A DNA stretch of 64,000 nt from Promethearchaeota archaeon. Its GTDB lineage: Archaea; Asgardarchaeota; Lokiarchaeia; Helarchaeales; RDOG01. The position numbers and the translations under genes were made by a program. The DNA is taken from assembly GCA_011365055.1 (NCBI GenBank), contig RDOG01000016.1, forward strand, positions 30,423 through 94,422. The letters run 5' to 3'. The notes beneath the pieces were generated by a model. The model searched no databases. It saw nothing but the letters and a program-made list of their open reading frames with translations, and was not told the DNA's origin. Shown one piece after another: positions 58,696 to 64,000 of the stretch (position 1 is the first letter of the stretch; every line of letters begins with the position of its first letter).

Positions 58696-59220
58696 ATGAA
58701 TAACGAAGATCTCTTGAAACGAGGTGATCCTAAAAAATTTTTGAAAATGAATATGTCCACTTTATTAATAAAAATGTACTATCCTACGGTATTATCTGAC
58801 CTTTATATAAAACAAGGATTAGAAAAAGCAAACGTGCACCTTAATAATATTGGTGATCGCGCAGCGAAATTATTTCTCACCTATTATCAACCAAAGGCGG
58901 ATACACCATTTAAACTCATTAAAGAAATGTCAAGATTTGTTGGCAAATCTTACAAGTTTAAGAAAATCTCTGGAGAAGAAACTTATATTATCACGACAAA
59001 AAAATGTCCCCTATGTCATGAAATGCCCGAGATGGATTTACCTGGCATAAAAAATTGTGAACCAATAGGTGGTTTTATTAATGGTTTCTTTAATAATTTC
59101 GTACCTTTAAAAAATCCTAAAAATATCAATTATAAAGTGTATAGGGGTAAAATAACAAAAAGTAAGGGAAGTGGTGATGATATTTGTGAACTTGTAATAA
59201 AAATGGAGGAGGGGACTTGA
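58696..59220 (+). CDS. V4R/TRAPP (Bet3-fold)-like protein, first of a pair
   Basis: 174 residues. A helical N-terminal half ends in a helix like PFKLIKEMSRFVGKSY, followed by a beta region with Cys at 104, 107, 121 and 164 (KKCPLCHEMPE, KNCEPIGGFINGFF, SGDDICELVIK). The order of a Cys pair, Gly-Phe helix, hairpin and terminal GDD-Cys strand fits the V4R domain, which shares its fold with TRAPP subunit Bet3. Bacterial V4R proteins bind small hydrophobic or metal ligands; TRAPP subunits tether vesicles and activate Rab GTPases. The next gene follows after one base, behind GGAGGGG, so the two are translated as a pair. Assignment is by pattern only. Confidence 0.6.
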   Translation: MNNEDLLKRGDPKKFLKMNMSTLLIKMYYPTVLSDLYIKQGLEKANVHLNNIGDRAAKLFLTYYQPKADTPFKLIKEMSRFVGKSYKFKKISGEETYIITTKKCPLCHEMPEMDLPGIKNCEPIGGFINGFFNNFVPLKNPKNINYKVYRGKITKSKGSGDDICELVIKMEEGT

Positions 59221-59221
59221 A

Positions 59222-59866
59222 ATGGTTTCAAAAAAGCTAGGTTGGATTAAGAGAAGACTTGGAGACTTTGGAAATAAATTATTTTATAGAAAATCCGAAA
59301 AAATGAATTTGTTTATAGTAACATCAATAGTTCAATCTGTCATTGAAGAATATAGAAATATATATGAGGGAGATCTTCCAAAAGCCTTGAAAGAACTTGC
59401 TAAAGGTTCAGAAACTGGTGCTGGAGAGATAGTTTCTGATTTAATAGAAAATCCTATCATGTTTGGAATTAGCTTAAAATTTTTATTATCAAAACATCTT
59501 CCGGACGTCGGACTCCAAATTTGGTGGACGTTATTATCCATATTAGGAAATGATGCAAAAAAGATATTCGGAAAACCTAAATTTATTCCTGCAACGGAAG
59601 CAGAAGATGGGATTACAAAAATTGTTATTGCTCTTAAGCAATGCATGATGTGTAGCACAAAACTTAACATTGCTCCTGAAGATTTAGGGGACCAAGACTA
59701 CTTTCACGTGATAACTTCTATAGCAGAAGCGGCTGTTCAGCACATGCAAGATTATGTAGAAAATGATTATAAAATAAAATGTAAGGAAACAAAATGTTTC
59801 CTTCGAGGTGACGATCAAGGAGAACTCACACTTTTTTTTTACCCTAAAGACGAGAGTTCATCCTAA
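59222..59866 (+). CDS. V4R/TRAPP-like protein, second of a pair
   Basis: 214 residues, starting ATG one base after the previous stop. A long helical N-terminus (about 1-125) is followed by a Cys pair C141/C144 (LKQCMMCST), a helix (VITSIAEAAVQHMQDYV) and a final KETKCFLRGDDQGELTLFF. The last is the characteristic E..C...GD strand of V4R domains. It is larger than its partner and not closely similar, so they may form a heterodimer, as TRAPP subunits do. No signal or TM helix. It ends 8 bases before the convergent unknown gene. Fold assignment is inferred. Confidence 0.6.
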   Translation: MVSKKLGWIKRRLGDFGNKLFYRKSEKMNLFIVTSIVQSVIEEYRNIYEGDLPKALKELAKGSETGAGEIVSDLIENPIMFGISLKFLLSKHLPDVGLQIWWTLLSILGNDAKKIFGKPKFIPATEAEDGITKIVIALKQCMMCSTKLNIAPEDLGDQDYFHVITSIAEAAVQHMQDYVENDYKIKCKETKCFLRGDDQGELTLFFYPKDESSS

Positions 59867-59874
59867 TATCTTTT

Positions 59875-61260
59875 TTATTTATTCATAAAATAATTTCTTG
59901 TGGAATCGAGATCTACTGCTAATTTCTGGCTGATCCTAATGAATTCCTCTGCATCTTCCTTTGAAAATCCATAATTATTGAAAAATTCCTCGATTTTTGG
60001 GCGATCTTTTTGAATTAATTGAATTATTTGACTAACGTGAAGTTTTGAAGTAATTTTCTCAATTATAGCTGCTTCATCCGGGGGTAAACTGCTGAATAAT
60101 TCATCTCTTGATTGATTAACTATACCTGAAAACCCTGTTTTACTAGATTTAGCAGTAGCACCAAAGAATATTGTATTTCGCCCTACTCCGATTGATATAA
60201 TGTCCTTATTCCCAACTTTTTCACTCACTGGGGTCTCATGATTGACGGCTAAATAAACTCCTTTTTGAAATTCTTCAGCTGTTAAATCCAAATTACTAGG
60301 CAGAATCCAATCTCCAGGAGGATATAAATAATTAAATCTGTTATCCTTGTCTTTTTTATTTTTCAAATTTGGATATTCACAATCTAAAGTTTGGATAGGA
60401 TATGGTACACCTTTTTCCAATTTTTCTCTTTGATACCATTCATAAATATCTGCATGTAATTCCTTGACTAATTCTGCGTTTTTTTCTTCAAATGGTGAAA
60501 TATACAGGTTATTTTCTGTAGTTAAACCTGCGACATTTAAAGTAAAGAATTTACGACCTCGAAATAGGAACATATTTATCATCTGTGGCCATGGAATCAA
60601 AGCAAAAGCATAATCTGGTAATTTATACATCTCTTTTGCCGCCCATCCATCAAAACCTTGACAAATTGATTCATAAGAGGATGGTTCATATAGTAAATTA
60701 AGAGCAAACGTTTCATAAGCGCTAATGACCATGTAGTCAGCAGTTGCCCATTCAGGAGTACGTTCATTTCTTATATCCTTGAAAATATCTATTAAACGAA
60801 AAGATGAAGTACGGAGATCTTTTATTTTTTTAGGAATTTCGAATAATTTATGACCAAGTTTTCTATGGCGACGATTAAGTACTTCATCATCGGGTTGAAC
60901 GAACCACCAATCCACTGGAAGCCCTGCTTCCAAATGACCATTAAGTAATGCAAAAACTTCTTGAGTATCATGTTTTAAAATGATATAAGTTACATCTAAA
61001 GAATCTCCCGCTAATAATCGTTGAGTACCCTGCATTAAATCCGCTCGAATTGCTACATTTGGTAAGATTAAAATATACGAAAGTATTTTTTCTGGCGTTT
61101 GCATTTTCCCACTTAGTATCTCTTGTGAAGTCGATATAGATTCGTTAAATCTAGTTTCGAAAAAATCATAACACCCGCTTTCTGAAGCCAAATTGAATTC
61201 ATGGAATCTTTCCCAGCCTAGATCTTTATAAAGGTTCCACATATTTGGATATAATGACAT
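59875..61260 (-). CDS. Unrecognised soluble 461-aa protein
   Basis: No family was recognised. The sequence is globular, rich in aromatic residues and without a signal peptide, TM helix, Cys cluster or P-loop. Notable phrases are VDWWFVQPDDEVLNRRHRK, a middle region with FALIPWPQMINMFLFRGRKF, and a late strand-rich part with VGNKDIISIGVGRNTIFFGA. The C-terminal about 80 residues are helical. It starts at ATG and has its own 594-base upstream region. It converges on the V4R/TRAPP-like pair, so there is no operon evidence for its function. Confidence 0.75.
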   Translation of the reverse strand: MSLYPNMWNLYKDLGWERFHEFNLASESGCYDFFETRFNESISTSQEILSGKMQTPEKILSYILILPNVAIRADLMQGTQRLLAGDSLDVTYIILKHDTQEVFALLNGHLEAGLPVDWWFVQPDDEVLNRRHRKLGHKLFEIPKKIKDLRTSSFRLIDIFKDIRNERTPEWATADYMVISAYETFALNLLYEPSSYESICQGFDGWAAKEMYKLPDYAFALIPWPQMINMFLFRGRKFFTLNVAGLTTENNLYISPFEEKNAELVKELHADIYEWYQREKLEKGVPYPIQTLDCEYPNLKNKKDKDNRFNYLYPPGDWILPSNLDLTAEEFQKGVYLAVNHETPVSEKVGNKDIISIGVGRNTIFFGATAKSSKTGFSGIVNQSRDELFSSLPPDEAAIIEKITSKLHVSQIIQLIQKDRPKIEEFFNNYGFSKEDAEEFIRISQKLAVDLDSTRNYFMNK

Positions 61261-61693
61261 GTACGGTTTAAATCTAACATCATCTGGAATCTCTTCGAAT
61301 GTATGAGTAATTTTTTGTTACCCTCCATTATCTTTTTTTTTAATTTTAATGCATCATATATGATGCAACTAAAATTTATGCTCTTTCTCTTTTATTACAT
61401 TTGTGATACTTGTTTTTAGATGGTATTTTTAATTTGAATTCTAATAAAAAAATATTAATTTCTTCTAAATTATATATGAAAAATTATCTAAGAAAAAAGA
61501 TTTTTAATAAGAAATATTGGCCAATTTGAAAGTTATATAAGTGCCATTATATTCCATTAATGATTATCTTGACTTTTCTTAAATTTCTTACCATTTAATT
61601 GAGATTTATTCATTTTGAATTTATATTAGATGATTAGTTGATTACTACCTATAACTTCATTTAGTGGGATCTTGAATTTTATCATTTCTAATG

Positions 61694-61717
61694 ACCCACC
61701 AAATGGGTTTATATATT
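61694..61717 (+). promoter_or_regulatory. Candidate TATA element beside a small palindrome
   Basis: ACCCACCAAATGGGT (arms ACCCA and TGGGT) is directly followed by TTATATATT. A palindrome touching a TATA box is a typical repressor position. The start codon at 61855 is about 140 bases away, which would give a leader of about 110 bases. Confidence 0.35.
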
Positions 61718-61767
61718 CAATAATTTAGTGTTGTATAAGGGCCTTCATATATTCAAATTGAAATATG

Positions 61768-61786
61768 TTGGATGGTCAACATCCAA
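61768..61786. repeat. Perfect 7-bp inverted repeat upstream of the C2H2 gene
   Basis: TTGGATG GTCAA CATCCAA, 68 bases before the ATG of the zinc-finger gene. It is GC-richer than its surroundings. It could be an operator, possibly autoregulatory, or a leader hairpin together with GGGTT/AACCT just downstream. Confidence 0.5.
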
Positions 61787-61854
61787 TAATACGGGTTAAA
61801 AACCTGGGAATATAATGATATGAAATTAGTTTTGTATTATTGAGAGGAAATAAT

Positions 61855-62283
61855 ATGGTATCGGAAATTTCTGAAGAAATGGAAGGATTGATCGTAGAGG
61901 AAATTGAACAGAAAAACAAAGGGACTTGTTATTCTTGTCCCTTCTGTAGGAAGAAATATAAGAAACACGCTCATTTTTTCAATCATTTAGTTAATAATCA
62001 TTTGGAAAAACGTGAACTACAGGAAATGGTTGATATTTATTACAATTATATTATAAAAGAAAAAATTTCCGAAGAAATTATAAATTTAAATAATTCCGAA
62101 ATTAAAAAAAGTGGAGATGGCAATTTATTTCAACGATTGCTACTTCTAGGGGATAATTCTGAAATTCAGCAAGAATATCTACAAAATATTAATAATAAAA
62201 CATTGTTGAAATATAACTCATTAATAAAGAAATACTTTACAGGTTTTTTGAAATATTTATTTTTTAAATTCGGTTTAATTTGA
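61855..62283 (+). CDS. Small C2H2 zinc-finger protein
   Basis: 142 residues from the ATG at 61855, chosen because GAGAGGA lies 7 bases upstream; a TTG at 61840 would place that ribosome binding site inside the gene. The N-terminal part has one classical finger, CPFCRKKYKKHAHFFNHLVNNH in spacing C-x2-C-x12-H-x4-H, with a basic helix. The remainder is helical and charged and ends in a hydrophobic LKYLFFKFGLI. Single C2H2 fingers in archaeal proteins can bind DNA or protein. The gene is preceded by inverted repeats. Its last nine bases overlap the 3' end of the convergent repeat-protein gene. Confidence 0.8.
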   Translation: MVSEISEEMEGLIVEEIEQKNKGTCYSCPFCRKKYKKHAHFFNHLVNNHLEKRELQEMVDIYYNYIIKEKISEEIINLNNSEIKKSGDGNLFQRLLLLGDNSEIQQEYLQNINNKTLLKYNSLIKKYFTGFLKYLFFKFGLI

Positions 62284-63585
62284 TTTTTTATTATAATAAT
62301 CTTTTATTATTTTCCTAACTTCAGAATTTTCATCATTTTCAAGCCTTAATATAATTTCATTTGGTAGATCCCTTCTACTAGCTATAGATTCTCTTACAAA
62401 TCTATGTTCATCTCTAGAAAGCTTTTCAATTAAATTTATTGATAAATCTTTTCTTTCTGCAATTACTGCTCTTATAGAAAATTTATCATCTTCAGCGAAT
62501 TTTTGAATAATTTCATCTGGTAGATTTTCTTTACGAGCAATCGCATCTCGTACAATTATATTTTTATCTTCTGCTAATTTTTTTATCAGTTCACTATTTA
62601 AATCATTTCTAAAAGCAATTGATTTTCTTACTGAAGGATTTTCGTCTTTGGCTAGTTTTTGAATAGTACTTTCGTCTAAAATTTTATTTTCTGCTAATGT
62701 CTCTCTAACCCATCTTGATTCGTCTTCTGATAGCTTTTTGATTGTGTCTTTCAATAGATCACTTCGCATCGCTATAATTCTTTTTACATATTTATTTTTA
62801 GTATTTACTAGTTTATGTATTATTTCTTGAGTTAATTTGTTCTTACTTGCAATTTCAATCAATTTTTCATCATCTAGATTTTCAAAATTCTCCTCAACTT
62901 TTGATAAAGTTTTAATTTTTTTTAAATTCTTTTTTATTTTTTTTGCTCTTTCTGCAACCACTTCCCTAATTCTAGGATTTTTATCTTCTGCTAGCATTAA
63001 AATTATTTCATCCGGTAAATCTTGGCGTTGAGCGGTAAAACCTCTTATATTATCATCTTTACTTTTTGCAAATTTACGTAAGTCGTCTAAAGGTAGTCCG
63101 GGTTTTTTCAATTCAACCAGATTGAGCATCGTATTTACATTTTCATCATCAAGTCCTCTCAACTTATCTACCAATTCTTCAGGAATTGATGGTAAATCCA
63201 AGAGAACTCCGTAAAATGAAAAATGATATTGGTCTAAAAGGTCTGTTATTGTTGGAAAAGGAAAGTCCCTTCTCATTATTCGTGAGGATTCCTCCATCCA
63301 AGCCTTATAATATCTCCTTAACTCTTCTAGTATTTTATCTTTCTGATTTTTATCTAAAAAATCTCGTAAGACCATTATAAATCTAATAAGTGGACTTTTA
63401 TCTCTATTCAATCTCTCGATTGTATTTTGTGATAATTTTTCTCGATGCGCAACTACCAACCGGAATTCAAAGTTTTTATCAATCGTAATTGGTGAATTTT
63501 CTTTGCCAGGATAAAAACATTCTTCTGGAGTTAATCGCCGAATGAATGCATCATCATTTTCATCCAAATCGAACATTTTTGTCAT
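62275..63585 (-). CDS. LRV/HEAT-like 24-residue repeat protein
   Basis: About 436 residues. Except for a short N-terminal lead, the protein is built of 24-residue helical repeats with the consensus LxxExIxxLxxDxxxxVRxxIAxRxD, for example LNSELIKKLAEDKNIIVRDA followed by IARKEN. At least a dozen are visible, the last eight most regular. This matches leucine-rich repeat variant/HEAT-like solenoids, which act as protein-binding scaffolds; the Cys-bound Fe-S motif of some LRV proteins is not present. I use the ATG at 63585; a TTG three codons upstream and an ATG three codons downstream are alternatives. The partner is unknown. Confidence 0.8.
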   Translation of the reverse strand: MTKMFDLDENDDAFIRRLTPEECFYPGKENSPITIDKNFEFRLVVAHREKLSQNTIERLNRDKSPLIRFIMVLRDFLDKNQKDKILEELRRYYKAWMEESSRIMRRDFPFPTITDLLDQYHFSFYGVLLDLPSIPEELVDKLRGLDDENVNTMLNLVELKKPGLPLDDLRKFAKSKDDNIRGFTAQRQDLPDEIILMLAEDKNPRIREVVAERAKKIKKNLKKIKTLSKVEENFENLDDEKLIEIASKNKLTQEIIHKLVNTKNKYVKRIIAMRSDLLKDTIKKLSEDESRWVRETLAENKILDESTIQKLAKDENPSVRKSIAFRNDLNSELIKKLAEDKNIIVRDAIARKENLPDEIIQKFAEDDKFSIRAVIAERKDLSINLIEKLSRDEHRFVRESIASRRDLPNEIILRLENDENSEVRKIIKDYYNKKSN

Positions 63586-63809
63586 TTTGATCAAGTTTAT
63601 TTAATGGATTTTAGACCCTAATTTCTAAAAATGAATAATTAAGGTCCTAAAGATTTTTAAATGTGTATAAAAAAAATTATACTTTTAACTTAATTAAAAT
63701 TTTTATTTTCCTCAAATTTATGTATATTTTAATTTCGAGCGCAATATTGCGCAGATGTCTTTTAACGTATTTTTTTAATGCTTAAATATAGAATGAAGTT
63801 GAAACATTA
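63586..63809. other. AT-rich intergenic stretch before the structured leader
   Basis: Together with the leader this makes 343 bases without a gene. Apart from GCGCAATATTGCGC at 63739-63752, a perfect 14-base palindrome, the sequence is AT-rich with no ORF. A promoter for the right-edge gene must lie here, probably just before 63800. Confidence 0.5.
63739..63752. repeat. Perfect 14-bp palindrome
   Basis: GCGCAATATTGCGC reads identically on both strands and has eight G/C in very AT-rich surroundings. It is about 70 bases ahead of the predicted leader RNA, so it could be an operator upstream of its promoter. Confidence 0.6.
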
Positions 63810-63891
63810 AAAGGGCTGGAAAAATTCGAGTTTTACTGATGAATTAGTGAGTAGCCTAAGTCATCTACCCTTTAGAGACTTGAAATTTTTC
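63810..63891 (+). ncRNA. Candidate structured leader RNA with pseudoknot (riboswitch-like)
   Basis: Three mutually compatible helices can be drawn. P1: AAAGGG (63810-63815) with CCCTTT (63868-63873). P2: GAAAAATTCGAG (63819-63830) with CTTGAAATTTTTC (63879-63891), 12 pairs with one G-T and one bulged A. P3: GATGA-A-TTAG (63838-63847) with CTAA-G-TCATC (63856-63865), a 5+4 bp hairpin with an A-G mismatch. P1 and P2 interleave, which makes an H-type pseudoknot enclosing P3. The element ends 37 bases before the start codon of a secreted-protein gene, a usual place for a cis-regulator. It matches no riboswitch class I can name. Confidence 0.45.
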
Positions 63892-63928
63892 ATTCCATTC
63901 AATTTTAATGAGAAAAGGTCATGATCTT

Positions 63929-64000
63929 ATGAACATAAGAAAAGGTTTAGGATTATTATTGGTTTTCATCACGTTGGGAAGCACGTTTTTCCCTTTATTC
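63929..64000 (+). CDS. N-terminus of a secreted or membrane protein (partial, runs off right edge)
   Basis: 24 codons remain in the window: MNIRKGLGLLLVFITLGSTF and four more residues, a typical signal peptide with two basic residues and a hydrophobic core. An in-frame ATG at 63908 would add seven residues (MRKGHDL) and is an alternative start, but the AAGGT at 63914-63918 would then be inside the gene. The product cannot be identified. It lies immediately downstream of the candidate leader RNA. Confidence 0.7.
   Translation, partial: MNIRKGLGLLLVFITLGSTFFPLF

Larger units (their letters stand above)
61261..61854. promoter_or_regulatory. Long divergent intergenic region
   Basis: 594 bases without a supported gene, between the unknown 461-aa gene (minus) and the C2H2 gene (plus). 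It holds a small ACCCA/TGGGT hairpin followed by TTATATATT (61694-61717), an inverted repeat (61768-61786) and a GGGTT-AAA-AACCT hairpin (61793-61805). The last two lie within 90 bases of the plus-strand start. The part nearest the minus gene shows only AT-rich sequence. Confidence 0.4.

Noticed and set aside
63830..63845. C/D box RNA (TGATGA present)
   Set aside because: No matching CTGA D box at the right distance, and the bases pair in a better hairpin (63838-63865).
63810..63891. tRNA gene
   Set aside because: No acceptor/T-arm arrangement; the TTCGAG here is not in a T-loop context.

Overview
The window is strongly AT-rich archaeal chromosome and most likely comes from an Asgard archaeon, perhaps a Lokiarchaeia-like lineage. 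The archaeal assignment rests on an ftsZ-secE-spt5 cluster with a Sec61-gamma-type SecE, an NGN-KOW Spt5, TATA-like promoters and GGTGA/GAGG-type ribosome binding sites. The Asgard suggestion is inference. It rests on longin-like domains fused to membrane receptors and winged helices, a pair of TRAPP/V4R-like genes, a SIRT6/7-type sirtuin, a PI-PLC-like enzyme, a classical C2H2 zinc finger and a RING-like zinc cluster. No rRNA, tRNA, CRISPR array or insertion sequence was found.

Layout. 1-3548 (minus) is an uninterrupted ~1180-codon membrane-protein gene that runs off the left edge. 3852-29594 is one 8580-residue surface protein: FN3-like domains, a possible clan CD cysteine-peptidase domain, about 70 invasin/Big_1-like Ig repeats with block duplications, a last FN3-like domain and a C-terminal membrane anchor. 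29690-35910 holds a Lys-rich small protein, a methyltransferase, ftsZ, secE, spt5, tmk, an MPPED-like phosphoesterase and a ferredoxin-nitroreductase. A methyltransferase remnant lies at 35958-36143. 36273-43095 holds a protein made of seven 2TM units, a U32 protein and a minus-strand run (PI-PLC-like, AsnB-like, SIRT6-like sirtuin, 4-TM protein, SDR).

43275-54825 is the most unusual part. It has a coiled-coil protein with BAR-like features, a 1585-aa surface receptor with a cytoplasmic longin-like domain and winged helix, a divergent LamG-like/FN3 membrane protein, and a 725-aa cytosolic protein that combines winged helices, a coat-appendage-like beta sandwich and the same longin-like domain. 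55148-63585 holds a glycyl radical enzyme, a MutY/MIG-like glycosylase without its Fe-S cysteines, the V4R/TRAPP-like pair, an unrecognised 461-aa protein, a C2H2 zinc-finger protein and a 24-residue-repeat (LRV/HEAT-like) protein. At the right edge a predicted pseudoknotted leader RNA (63810-63891) precedes the start of another secreted-protein gene.

How the parts may work together: the housekeeping block covers division, secretion and transcription elongation. Around it are large glycosylated surface proteins and cytosolic parts resembling small-GTPase and trafficking machinery. I read the shared longin-like domain in neighbouring receptor and regulator genes as a candidate surface-to-cytosol signalling system; this is inference.
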